From an uncultured Collinsella sp. (lineage in GTDB: Bacteria; Actinomycetota; Coriobacteriia; Coriobacteriales; Coriobacteriaceae), in assembly GCA_900761995.1 (NCBI GenBank), contig CAAFEY010000184.1, positions 5,830-69,829 on the forward strand: DNA of 64,000 nt, given 5' to 3'. The notes under the pieces were generated by a model, which was not told where the DNA came from, made no database searches, and saw nothing but the letters and a program-made list of their open reading frames with translations. The first letter of the stretch is position 1, and every line of letters starts with the position of its first letter. This document shows, piece after piece, positions 25,601 to 31,945 of the stretch. Position numbers and translations under genes: made by a program.

Positions 25601-28570
25601 CGCCTCGTAGCCCTCCTGGGACTCCGGCAGGGTGAACTTAAACTTAAAGGTCAGGTCGTTACCTTTTGCATCCTTGGTGGGCGCGGTAAGGCCACTGTCC
25701 GCCGTCACCGTCACGGTCTTAGTCACTTGCAGGCGTGCCACGCGACGATCGGTATACTGCACGGCCGTTGCCGTGGTAAAGAGATGATTGAGCTGAAGCG
25801 TGCCCAGATCGGTGCCATTGGTGGCATCATCGTCTTGATAAAGGGCCATGCGGTTGATGCCCGTATCGGCAAAGATGGTCGCCAGCTGGCCGTTGCGGTC
25901 GCCACCGTCCTCGACATAGCGCAAGACGGTCTTGGCACCTTGCGTCGTCTTGTCATAGCGCATATGCATCCAGTTGTCCGTAGGACTTGTCGGGCCCCAT
26001 GTCAGGTTTCCGCTGGCGTCAACGGCCGCACTCTGCAGCTTGCCCTTAATGTGCGTAAGCGTGTTGTCAATGGAGTCGGGAGAGCCAAACTGTGCCAGGG
26101 AGGCGATCAGCGAACCCGGGCCGCTCACGCTGAGCACGCCGTCGCCTTTCTCACCGGCATCCACATACACGCCCGAATCATCCACAATCACCTTGGTGAT
26201 AGTGTTGTTAATCTCATAGCCATCCGGGCTTACAGACTCACGCAGGTAGTACGTACCCTTGATAAGGGGTTTGTGGTTTACCGAATCGAGTGGGAAGCAT
26301 GCCGCGCCCTTAATCTCATACGGATAGGTCGCGTCGTTCGCCTTCACGGTGTCATACGGCTCAGCACCGGGCTTGATGGCATACGTGCTGGGGCTATTGC
26401 CAGTAACGTCCTTAGCCTGGTACAGCTGAAACGTCGCGTCGTTCACGGGCTTACCCAGGTCGTCAACCTTCTGCACAAACAGACGGTTCTGAACGTTGGT
26501 GAAGTGGATCACCGTAGAGAACTGCCTGTTTATCGTTTGATATTGGACCATAGAGGTGTTGTCGATGGTTGCCCCCGCCAGAGACGACGCCGTGGTGTGA
26601 TACACCGCCACGGTATAGTCGGCATTCGACTTGTCCTCCATCATGGCAGCGTACTTCTCGATATCGCCGGGCAGCGACCTAACCGTTACCTCATAGTCGC
26701 CCTTGGTGTTAACGGCAAAAACGCTCGTGTCCGCCGATTTGGCAGCCTCGACGGCACCGGCAATGCCGTGCGCGGAGCACAGTTTGTAGCCATCGAGCGG
26801 ATTGCCCGTGACTGCCGTCCAGGCGTTTACGTCCGTGTCACTCTTGTTTTTATCGGTGCGTTTGAGCACGACGGCAAAGGTCGTACCCGAGCTAATGGGG
26901 TTGTCCTTGTTGTCTTTTATGTCTTTGGACAGGGAGATGGTCTCCTTGGCGGCCAGATAGCCGCCGTTCAGCCACATGCGGCTGCCCTTCCATGTGCTAT
27001 CATCCGCTGTTTTGACCGTCGTTTGCGGTGCGACGACCACGCCGCCCGTGCCACTCGCCGCAGCTGGCTTGTACTGCAGATGCAGCTCGCCTGGCGTTGC
27101 GGAAGTCGATGAAGTCAGACTCGAACGATATCCCTCGGGCAGGCCCATCTCCTTGAGTACAAAGAAGTCATGCCCCGCGGCATGCTGGTTATCGAACGAA
27201 AGGACAGAGCCGTCCGACTCCAAAAGCACCAGCTGACCCTTATCGTCCGTCGTGCCTTGAGCGATGGGATCGCCCTGCGTCTTCCAGCTTTCACCGGACT
27301 GATACAGCGCAAACGTGGCGCCCTGGACCGCCTCGCCGTTCTGGTCGACCTTCTGGACCTCGGATGACGGCAGGGTGGTGAGGTTGAACTTAAGTGACAT
27401 GTTCGATGCACCCGCACCGCGCTCCAGATAGAAGAAGCTCAGCTTGTGCTTGGTGCTAGAATTGAATGTATCACCGGAGAAGTTGGTGGTGTCCGCGCCG
27501 ACGGCGTCGAACTTCGCCTTGATAGTGGTTTTTTCGATTTCCCTCTCGGTTCCATTCGCGCCATCAATATGACCGACTTTCACTTCGCCGGTAGCAAAGT
27601 TAATATCAAGCGTTGCCTTCTCGTGGATGCCGCCCAGATCGCCCACGAGCACGCCATCGATATACACCCAGACGTCATCGTCGCCCGAGAACTCAAAGAT
27701 CATGTCCTCGTTCTTGTTGGTCTTGCCGTTTGCGGGCTGGACAAACTCCGTGGTCATGGACATGCCAAAGTGATGGTTGAGCTTATCGTTCTCTCCGTCC
27801 TTTATTCCTATAGGGGAGAGGTTTTTACCCGACTCGGTAAAAACCTTTTTAGCCGAGTCAAAGGGAAAGAACTGACCCCGATTCTCTTCTGACACGCTCT
27901 CCTTATATACGCCCGCCTTATCGTAGACGTCAAAGGAGTTCGTCGTGGAGTTATACACGGCATAGTTGCCTTCTTTGAAGCCGTAGGAGTCGTAAACGTA
28001 ATAGCCATCCTTGAGCTGGAAGAGGCCCTGCACGTTGTTGTAAACGGCCTTACCGTTCTGCTTTTTATTTGCCTGGCTGTCATTGTTAAAGAGGTAATCG
28101 AGCGACTCATCGTTGTAGTTAACGCCCTGGTAGGTGCCATTTTTGATCTCCGGATAGCCCTTTACCAGCGTGTTCTTCACAAATGGAAGGCGTCCAAAGC
28201 CACCGGTGGTACTCTTGCCCGTCCATTTGTTAATGCCCGTACCGGCACCACCATTGAATTTGAGCTGGTGGTCTTTATTGATGCCGGTGTTGTTATTGCT
28301 GTTGTCGTTGTTTATGTTGGCAGAATTGTCGTTATCGCCATTCACGACCCAGTAGTCAAACAGGTTGACCGTGGTGCCGGTAGGGTTTACCGTCTTCACG
28401 ATATGGTTGCTGAAGGGAACCGTCTGCTCGGCCAACGCACTCGTTGCACCAAACAAGAGCGCACACGCCGCCAGCGGGACGGTCAAAACCTTTAGAGCAC
28501 GCTTGGCTGTATTGGTTTTTGTGCCCAAAGGCTTCAGCATTTCTCGAGCTTTCGCATATACGCGATTCAT
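16625..28570 (-). CDS. Giant pilin-repeat adhesin, 3981 residues, wall-anchored
   Basis: ATG 28570 follows GGGAGGG. A signal peptide ends near residue 47 (SALA). Residues 50-400 form an N-terminal adhesive domain with a fibro-slime/PA14-like block (GDDDVWVYIDGVLVGDLG at 296-313; RGAGASNMSLKF at 384-395). A SpaA/Cna_B-like domain (about 404-500) follows. Most of the rest is a string of streptococcal pilin isopeptide-linkage type repeats, each with a KxLxGRDW or GRAxxAGQF start, an FT(Y)xxSE block and a terminal FTNxY. Two adjacent DUF11-like repeats (starting near GDSYVYTINW and GDELTYTIGY) sit in the middle. The C-terminus has a Gly/Ser linker, MPDTGD, a hydrophobic segment and RRRR. It is probably a stalk with intramolecular isopeptide bonds displaying the tip adhesin. 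The C-terminal third looks more GC-rich than the rest. Confidence 0.9.
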   Translation of the reverse strand: MNRVYAKAREMLKPLGTKTNTAKRALKVLTVPLAACALLFGATSALAEQTVPFSNHIVKTVNPTGTTVNLFDYWVVNGDNDNSANINNDNSNNNTGINKDHQLKFNGGAGTGINKWTGKSTTGGFGRLPFVKNTLVKGYPEIKNGTYQGVNYNDESLDYLFNNDSQANKKQNGKAVYNNVQGLFQLKDGYYVYDSYGFKEGNYAVYNSTTNSFDVYDKAGVYKESVSEENRGQFFPFDSAKKVFTESGKNLSPIGIKDGENDKLNHHFGMSMTTEFVQPANGKTNKNEDMIFEFSGDDDVWVYIDGVLVGDLGGIHEKATLDINFATGEVKVGHIDGANGTEREIEKTTIKAKFDAVGADTTNFSGDTFNSSTKHKLSFFYLERGAGASNMSLKFNLTTLPSSEVQKVDQNGEAVQGATFALYQSGESWKTQGDPIAQGTTDDKGQLVLLESDGSVLSFDNQHAAGHDFFVLKEMGLPEGYRSSLTSSTSATPGELHLQYKPAAASGTGGVVVAPQTTVKTADDSTWKGSRMWLNGGYLAAKETISLSKDIKDNKDNPISSGTTFAVVLKRTDKNKSDTDVNAWTAVTGNPLDGYKLCSAHGIAGAVEAAKSADTSVFAVNTKGDYEVTVRSLPGDIEKYAAMMEDKSNADYTVAVYHTTASSLAGATIDNTSMVQYQTINRQFSTVIHFTNVQNRLFVQKVDDLGKPVNDATFQLYQAKDVTGNSPSTYAIKPGAEPYDTVKANDATYPYEIKGAACFPLDSVNHKPLIKGTYYLRESVSPDGYEINNTITKVIVDDSGVYVDAGEKGDGVLSVSGPGSLIASLAQFGSPDSIDNTLTHIKGKLQSAAVDASGNLTWGPTSPTDNWMHMRYDKTTQGAKTVLRYVEDGGDRNGQLATIFADTGINRMALYQDDDATNGTDLGTLQLNHLFTTATAVQYTDRRVARLQVTKTVTVTADSGLTAPTKDAKGNDLTFKFKFTLPESQEGYEAHVFDASGKAVGNSFRLMNGDTHSIKAGETIRVYDLMKGDSYSVSELTTKGEESGGNVLASIVNTVTGSADESVLPAGFSLVSRKAGGVEQTGTGNTITGKIGKLEGGEIPASNKLEFTNNYSASSVTLDAKDRLSVKKRLNGRDWNDSDTFTVQLTADDGVPMPNGAKSKVSTVEITEKAPTAKFDDTTYKTATFGDITYFKPGTYIYTISEVIPGSDARADGISYSAAVYTATVVVEDNQAGALVVTSVKVMQVRDDAGAETKKEVTDKVATFTNRYDEYEKDITIHAKKNLTDNARTLPLTQNTFGFTLEGMGGYKDANATFSPDTIDTSIEAPMPQGTEGNTATVGNNADGEVRWPATSYTVNKDAGHAYVYTLTENKPTENPGSVAGVTYDESVYYAVVRNVAKGAGIQTSVEYYKAETDGTVKQLDENDTPVFTNIYSVEPTSVTLQGQKTVSGRDWNQGESYTFNLAAATDDAGVTGLNKTTAQAVADGAVAINASQAVASAPESGRVASFAFGTEAAPTVTFNRAGTFSFNITENAAQDGQAGMSMDKHTARATVVVTDLDESGNHTGKLRVSSVTYANTGASDADKIVTDKAAFTNAYRASGTFDGVTVSKTLEGRASTAGQFTFAVTGLWYNGVQTSVDGSEASLSNKVAGAGVSGAVVSASGQEKLFARDLTEQDLGRTFAYRIHENQPAAAGYTYDTGYTGDAIVLVKVLARENDPAKLYTVTTVLKGAGVTELLGDGTDASKLTDEKIVELKQKPNTYVQQYDASEAGATTPTVSFVNRYAASLDYGAAGGLQIEKTLTYPKDATIFGSPKSTFRYIVKPADKTSASKVGISTDGKVFETASVEADAPKTVSLVPAGGLTFTQDDAGKTFTYTVSEIDDKATGYKYDETVHTVKAVVADSGDGTLRVTTSVSKPGDGGDELEGQWIYPSDATSTGVATVKFKNTYTVTEAATYTPSVTKVVVGANAPGKFTFAMTAADDATRAAVDSKLITGSSMSVDNGYAEKKQTKEGLKDGEHYQVDFSKLTFNKPGTYKFAINELAPNSGLGEWKYDQHIYTVTVTVTDEGGKLVARADGATGSEGFIFTNSYQTSTSYELQGGLEIVKTLNGHDLHAGMFGFTVTGEGDASIEKLNKLLRADEGKLTVTNDEPQADGTSHTGILGGLTFATDDADKTFTYKVVENDGGKGGYTYDSTYWMVEIAVKKRGDGSLYTVTTVKHYDANEVEEPRDTKPFSSENSAAKAKVFFTNNYAATGKFEGLTAEKVMDSGDKIEAGQYTFDLYAEKADGSLEKKDEGTTQAGENGTATVDFGKVYFKLGDATSGTDGQAIDLASAVNDGIAIKRHNADHTTTYSFNLVAKERLANLPAGVRPVDTSATCRVLLEVTDNNNGKLTFKVTYRDGTENGKIVFHNTRDKVKTIGTVAKPDVDIDGQLLSVGDSYVYTINWANTEADAFVTVNDELPTGVVFEAFEGEYADKGAASGQSLTWNLGKQPAGSHGSVRVRVKITEDAVKDAQSAVDTINNTATVWADNKSYTGTTTNYVPKKSESDAQDSTGSGVALGDELTYTIGYKNTEGVSATVTITDTVPAGTEFVEFAGDHKDAGSKDNDGKLTWTLADVPAGKEGTVQFKVRVTEDAFKSGGASGNISNQASVTVGNNPAVKTNTTTDEVSDGRLTLSKTVTAAEGITAPNKAFTFKVLLYQADGTTPLAGTFAYAGRPSGTNGTYVSGQIKSGDTITLKAGGSVTVTLPAGAHYEVRELNSKGELMTSEDGFAVVDKANPQKGTVGQATQVGFTNVYSVESTKVENAFKVQKKISGRNWMTSDAFTMTLTAQGEAPMPKGAKDGVSTIELHKDAQVGNFGTIEYAKPGTYTYVITEQPGDEAALTFSKATYRVTVTVTDDDAGKLSAKTEIAQLTDDAGDAAERTVEAAIFTNTAKTGSLTVKKTVVGGDSQREFGFTVALTDGDGEPVSGTFGKGEHAVTFADGKVAFKLKDGEGKTVAGLPVGARYTVAEDAAEGYTTAVNGADGSKAEGAVTEDGATVAFTNTYGTAAEGRDVSTAGLFTKTLRGRDWAEGDSFQFALAGEDGAPMPEGSADGSKTVSVTAAGTKAGDRVAFDFGPIRYTLDDIKDAGFAEVGGKRVRAKTFTYTVREVRPDDGSAIAGVAYDGHVATMTVTVTDDGSGNLTATTPAIAEVSGGDFVNTYTTELDYSARAGVRLSKTLSGRAMEAGQFAFTVTADAETAAKLGLKTDGDAYAVAAADDGAADLVDLIGSDAKGDVKFTDADAGKTYSFTVTETKLGGEGYANDTAPRTVTIAPTYDAATGRLTVTTAVAKDGVEVARSEVSTADDATSAPAPVTVAFQNSYEATGTLGGEGNVAINATKTLTGRAAAAGEFSFSVRDAQGNPVATASNRASGDGEAAALTFSPIAYTTGSLEQMVKDGTATKAADGSWSIPYTVSEDTAALPAGVTATASSFDITVKATDNGKGGLDVAVVYPEGSDGKLSFVNGYRADEAPVDLAGTKTLAFGQAGLGLTQADIEGKYTFKIEPLDGAPAPVDASGKTVTEATNDAAGNVELGHVTFKQPSDLDDAEIDGQGLRTKTFAYRVSESGSVDGVVNDATATRTFTVKVVEDTNAGTLAAEVLPAEGTPEGKGAFGFTNTYGVNPTPSSVTDQIKVNKKLKGRDLAEGEFEFQLVELAADGSESVAATGKNAADGTVALSPVTYTAPGMHSYELREVAGTAGGVTYDKATYRVRTTVTDAKNGTLAVKHELADAEGNAVGDTSVTFTNGYEAAPVTLKLGAAKVLKGAELKAGQFSFELKGRDGKVMSTAKNAADGSVTFDALTFKQAGTYTFTVSEVDDGQAHVTYDKAVHKIVVTVSDEAADGTKTGYLSAKVSYEGDANLPPVFTNSYTEEPGTPGTPENPGTPGGGSGGGSDNGSGSGSKGGMPDTGDRSLPVEALGAMAGIGALTVAGGAVLYRRRR

Positions 28571-28643
28571 GAAGGCCCTCCCCGATCCATGAGGACGGCA
28601 AGCAGTGGCTCGCTATATGTGTGTCGTCGTCCCCATCGATGCA

Positions 28644-28674
28644 AATATACGCCCCCCCCCGCGCAGAAACGCAA
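28644..28674 (-). promoter_or_regulatory. Candidate phase-variable promoter of the giant adhesin
   Basis: On the minus strand TTGCGT (28669-28674) and TATATT (28644-28649) are separated by 19 nt, of which 9 are an uninterrupted G run (28652-28660). The -10 box lies about 75 nt before the ATG. Spacing of 19 is longer than the optimal 17, and slippage in the G tract would change it. The rest of 28571-28839 holds AT-rich sequence (28680-28730), a possible second weak promoter, and no gene. Confidence 0.55.
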
Positions 28675-28839
28675 GGCAGGACATCGCAATATACTTAAAA
28701 TTGTAGCAATTTAAACGACCCACTATTCCGCGTCAGGTTGCCACTCGGTCGTCAAATCGAACCATTCGCGCCATCAAAGGGGTTCGGCGGGATAAAAACC
28801 GTCGGCAATCTTTATCCCCACAGCCCCACAAGGCAGCTA

Positions 28840-28909
28840 ATTTGGGACGGGGCTTTTTTGACTACTTGGGCAATCAGATCGGCATGTAGTCAAAATGGCC
28901 GTCCCAAAT
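28840..28909. repeat. Inverted repeat with 24-26 bp arms
   Basis: Arms 28840-28865 and 28886-28909 (ATTTGGGACGG and TTTTGACTAC blocks shared) with a 20-nt loop. There is a T6 run inside the left arm. First of three inverted repeats in this 653-bp gap. Confidence 0.75.
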
Positions 28910-28938
28910 AGACTGGTCTGACGCTGCGCCACGAAAAG

Positions 28939-29075
28939 GGCCTATCTACTACGTTTAGACCGCAGGGATCAACCATAGCCGGCCTTTTCGAAAATCGGCA
29001 AGCTCTCTACCTGCGGTTTTGTTTTTGTAAATTCCGGGATGGTCGAGGGTGGCCGGTTTAACGTAGTAGATGGCC
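28939..29075. repeat. Inverted repeat with 22-24 bp arms and a 91-nt loop
   Basis: Arms 28939-28962 and 29054-29075 share ATCTACTACGTT and flanking GGCC. The loop includes T-rich stretches. A small hairpin TGGCCAC/GTGGCA overlaps the right edge (about 29071-29087). Confidence 0.75.
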
Positions 29076-29138
29076 ACGTTTCGTGGCAGACGGTCCGACC
29101 CAAGGCCCAGGGCGGCCAGCCTCGGATGACCATTCACA

Positions 29139-29207
29139 AAGTTGCGGTGGAATACGGACTGAATTGGCACCTTAAAGGCAAAAACACTCCGTATTTCACC
29201 GCAAGTT
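29139..29207 (-). repeat. Inverted repeat just after the TadA-glycerate kinase stop
   Basis: Arms 29139-29160 and 29186-29207 are 22 bp with three mismatches (core TTGCGGTGGAATACGGA). The 25-nt loop lies 17-85 nt past the stop codon. It may serve as a 3'-end structure for that gene. Confidence 0.75.
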
Positions 29208-29223
29208 ATTGGGGGGATGGGTT

Positions 29224-31005
29224 TTAGAGGCGGGCGAGGTCGTAGGCTTGGGCAGCTGCCTCGCCAGCGCAGATGAGGTTGGTTGTGGCTTCTTGCGCAC
29301 CGAGCGCCTGGTCGAGAGGCATGGGCTTGCGGCAAATCGGCAAAACCAAGTCAATACCCTGCTCATACACCGCATCCAGGTTGACGGCGCGCCCGCCCAC
29401 GACGGCGACCACCGGCTTGCCATATCGCTTCGCGCGACGGGCCACGCCCACCGGCGCCTTACCGGCGGCGGATTGCTCGTCCATATTGCCCTCGCCCGTA
29501 ATGACCAGGTCGACATCGCGTACGCGCTCGTCAAACCCAATCAGATCGAGCACCGTCTCCACGCCCGAACGCAACTCGGCACCGAGCGCCAGCAGCGCGG
29601 TACCCAGGCCGCCGGCAGCACCGGCGCCGGGCACGCCGAGCACCGAACCAAATGTCCGTCCACCCTCGGGCACGCGCAACAGCCCCTGGGCTCGAGCTCC
29701 GGCAATCGCGGCGTCGAGCAGGCGACCGTAGCCGACCATCCAGCTGTCGTACCTGCTCAGCGCCTCGGCATCATCCGTCGGCAGGCCCTTCTGCCCGCCA
29801 AACACCGCCAGTGCGCCTCGGCGTCCCACGAGCGGATTCTCGACATCGGAAAGCACCACGACACGCGCGCCGTTCAGCGCCCGAAGCGCTGGCGCCAAAT
29901 CAACGCTCGCCACGTGTTCAAGGCCCGCAAGACCGGGGGCGACATCGCAGCCCTGATCATCGACCACACGCGCGCCCAGCGCCTGCAGCATGCCGGCGCC
30001 ACCGTCGTTGGTGGCACTGCCGCCCAAACCAATATAGATAGTCTTTGCGCCCGCGCGAACCGCGCGAAGCATGAGCTCACCCACACCGTAGGTTGTGGCC
30101 GCCAACGCCGACGACTCCGTGCAAGGTGAGTACCCGATGCCCACGGCTTCGGCCATCTCAATAACAGCCGACTCGTGCTCGACATCAACCAGCATCCGGG
30201 CAGACACGCGATCGCCCAAGGGGCCTGCCACCTCGCAGGTCACAAGCTCGCCACCGCAGGCGGCAACGGCATCGAGCGTTCCCTCGCCACCATCTGCCAG
30301 CGGCAATGTGCACACCTCGGCATCGGGCCAAACGCGTCGTACGCCTTCGGCAACCGCCGCCTCTGTCTGCGCACTCGAAACACTGCCCTTAAAGGAGTCG
30401 ATCGCCAGTAGCACGCGGCGGGGCCGGCGGCACGCGGGGCCAAAGTCAACCGCCGCGCCAGCATCCTCTTCGGCACACGCGAGCGCCTCGGCGTGAGCGG
30501 CGTGTGCGTCAAGATCGGCCCCACAGCCGCAGCCAGCACCATCGGCGCCACGCAGCCCACTAAAATAGCTGCTCAACACCTCACGACACTCGTCTGCCAG
30601 TACGCCGGCCGTCACGTTAAACCGATGATTCAGGCGCGAGTCGGCATTCAAATCGTATAGGGATCCCAACGCGCCCGCCTTGGCGTCGCTCGCGCCATAC
30701 ACGCAGCGTCCGACGCGCGCGTTGACCATAAGACCCGCGCACATGCAGCAAGGCTCGAGTGTTACATAGACCGTACAGTCGGAAAGGCGCCAGCGGCCAA
30801 GCGCCTGGGCAGCGGCGCACAGGGCCGCGAACTCTGCATGCGCCGAAGGGTCCTGGTCGAGCTCGCGCCGATTGTGCGCCCTCGCGACGATCTCGCCGTC
30901 GCGCACCACTACGGCTCCGATGGGCACCTCGCCCACTGCCGCGGCGGCTCGCGCCTCCGCCAACGCCTCGCGCATGAACTTCTCGTCGATTTCGGTGATC
31001 GTCAT
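29224..31005 (-). CDS. Fusion protein: TadA-type tRNA adenosine deaminase plus glycerate kinase
   Basis: A 593-residue two-domain protein. Residues 1-150 are a tRNA adenosine deaminase (A34 to inosine in tRNA-Arg): zinc ligands His56, Cys86 and Cys89 and proton-shuttle Glu58 are visible in SAHAEFA and EPCCMC. A linker rich in Cys/Ala/His (about 151-195) follows. Residues 196-593 form a GlxK/GckA-type glycerate kinase (IDSFKGSVSS, LADGGEGTLDA, GLGGSATNDGGAGM, TGEGNMDEQSAAGK), which phosphorylates glycerate with ATP. No stop, ATG or ribosome site separates the halves, so one polypeptide is expected. Start ATG 31005 has AGGGAAGG 6 nt upstream; the longer frame would overlap the region upstream of the divergent tRNA-Ser. 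The two activities have no evident metabolic link. Confidence 0.88.
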   Translation of the reverse strand: MTITEIDEKFMREALAEARAAAAVGEVPIGAVVVRDGEIVARAHNRRELDQDPSAHAEFAALCAAAQALGRWRLSDCTVYVTLEPCCMCAGLMVNARVGRCVYGASDAKAGALGSLYDLNADSRLNHRFNVTAGVLADECREVLSSYFSGLRGADGAGCGCGADLDAHAAHAEALACAEEDAGAAVDFGPACRRPRRVLLAIDSFKGSVSSAQTEAAVAEGVRRVWPDAEVCTLPLADGGEGTLDAVAACGGELVTCEVAGPLGDRVSARMLVDVEHESAVIEMAEAVGIGYSPCTESSALAATTYGVGELMLRAVRAGAKTIYIGLGGSATNDGGAGMLQALGARVVDDQGCDVAPGLAGLEHVASVDLAPALRALNGARVVVLSDVENPLVGRRGALAVFGGQKGLPTDDAEALSRYDSWMVGYGRLLDAAIAGARAQGLLRVPEGGRTFGSVLGVPGAGAAGGLGTALLALGAELRSGVETVLDLIGFDERVRDVDLVITGEGNMDEQSAAGKAPVGVARRAKRYGKPVVAVVGGRAVNLDAVYEQGIDLVLPICRKPMPLDQALGAQEATTNLICAGEAAAQAYDLARL

Positions 31006-31056
31006 CGTTCGCCTTCCCTGTTGCAAATTCAAAACGATGCTATCATTACGACTCAC

Positions 31057-31146
31057 GGAGAGATGGCAGAGCGGTTGAATGCGGCGGTCTTGAAAACCGT
31101 TGAGCGCGAGAGCGTTCCGGGGGTTCGAATCCCCCTCTCTCCGCCA
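31057..31146 (+). tRNA. tRNA-Ser (anticodon TGA)
   Basis: A 90-nt class II tRNA with a 7-bp acceptor stem (GGAGAGA with TCTCTCC), discriminator G and encoded CCA. The anticodon loop CTTGAAA has TGA at 31091-31093. A long variable arm (GAGCGCGAGAGCGTTC region) and GGTTCGAATCC in the T-arm fit tRNA-Ser. No integrase or duplicated 3' end was seen, so no sign that this copy is an attachment site. Confidence 0.96.
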
Positions 31147-31149
31147 CTT

Positions 31150-31746
31150 TTAGTGATGCACCGGTGTCATGGTCCGCTCAAACAGTGCATCGACCACGTC
31201 GGCCATCTCGGGTCGACGCTCAAGATCGTGGCCCGATTCCCACCATATCGTGAAAAGTCGAATAATACCGCCGGCGACAAACTCAGACGTCGTCTCGAGC
31301 GACACGGGGGCCAGGGCATCCTCGGCAAGCACGTTCATCACACGCTCGCGGATAGAGCGGGCAATGCGGTCGCAAATAACGTTGGTCAACATGCCCGACA
31401 TGCTGCTTGCCAAAATGTTATCCATGAGTTGCTCGTGCGCCAGAATCAAATCCATGGCATCGTCCAAAATCGCGTGCCGAAGCGCGCGCACGTCCTCGGC
31501 AGACACTGCGCCGGCCTCATCGGGCTGTTTTTGCGGCAAGCCCGACATGAGCCCATCGATATAAAAGGCAAAGTAATCGTTCTTGTCGCGAAAGTGCTTG
31601 TAGAACGTCGTGCGGCGAATCATGGCGCGGTCGCACAGCATGGCAACCGTCAGGTCCTCAAAACGATGTTCCTCGAGAAGCTCGGTAAAGGCATCAAACA
31701 GGGCGCGGTAGGTTTTCTTGATGCGAAGGTCCACTGGTATCGCCAT
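31150..31746 (-). CDS. TetR-family transcriptional regulator
   Basis: A 198-residue repressor-type protein. The N-terminal helix-turn-helix is clear: KKTYRALFDAFTELLEEH, then FEDLTVAMLCDRAMIRRTTFYKHFRDKNDYF. The C-terminal half is alpha-helical and resembles the TetR_C_8 ligand domain. The frame continues upstream to 32007, but homology begins at MAIPVDLRIKK (ATG 31746). The GAGG ribosome site is immediately before that ATG, so GTG 31734 is an alternative start with better spacing. It ends 4 nt from the tRNA-Ser 3' end, convergent with it, and is divergent from the LemA gene, a possible target. Ligand unknown. Confidence 0.85.
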   Translation of the reverse strand: MAIPVDLRIKKTYRALFDAFTELLEEHRFEDLTVAMLCDRAMIRRTTFYKHFRDKNDYFAFYIDGLMSGLPQKQPDEAGAVSAEDVRALRHAILDDAMDLILAHEQLMDNILASSMSGMLTNVICDRIARSIRERVMNVLAEDALAPVSLETTSEFVAGGIIRLFTIWWESGHDLERRPEMADVVDALFERTMTPVHH

Positions 31747-31945
31747 CCTCAGGGCAAAGACAACACTCGTCAATCTGTCGCATATCTTACACCTGTACCT
31801 CGCACGCTTTGCCCCGGTGCCAACCCCACCGAAAACATAACGCTTACCGGAAAGTTCGGCACGGCAAAACGTTGCGGGTATACTAGTAGCGTTATACCAA
31901 CGGCAGCTGGCGCATGCCGCCGCGGCCTTTCGAAACGGAGACATC

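Noticed and set aside
16958..27112. Two antisense open frames of about 1600 codons opposite the giant adhesin gene
   Set aside because: They arise from the biased codon use of the repeat-rich sense gene. Their starts lack ribosome sites, the proteins are rich in Arg/Gly/His/Val without recognisable domains, and the sense strand encodes clear pilin repeats.
28120..29220. Retron-like locus in the inverted-repeat cluster
   Set aside because: Several long inverted repeats are present, but there is no reverse transcriptase gene in the window and no msr/msd-like overlap of inverted ends.
31057..31146. tRNA-Ser as an integration site for a genomic island
   Set aside because: No integrase, no repeated tRNA 3' end and no composition break next to it; the flanking genes are ordinary TetR and TadA-type genes.
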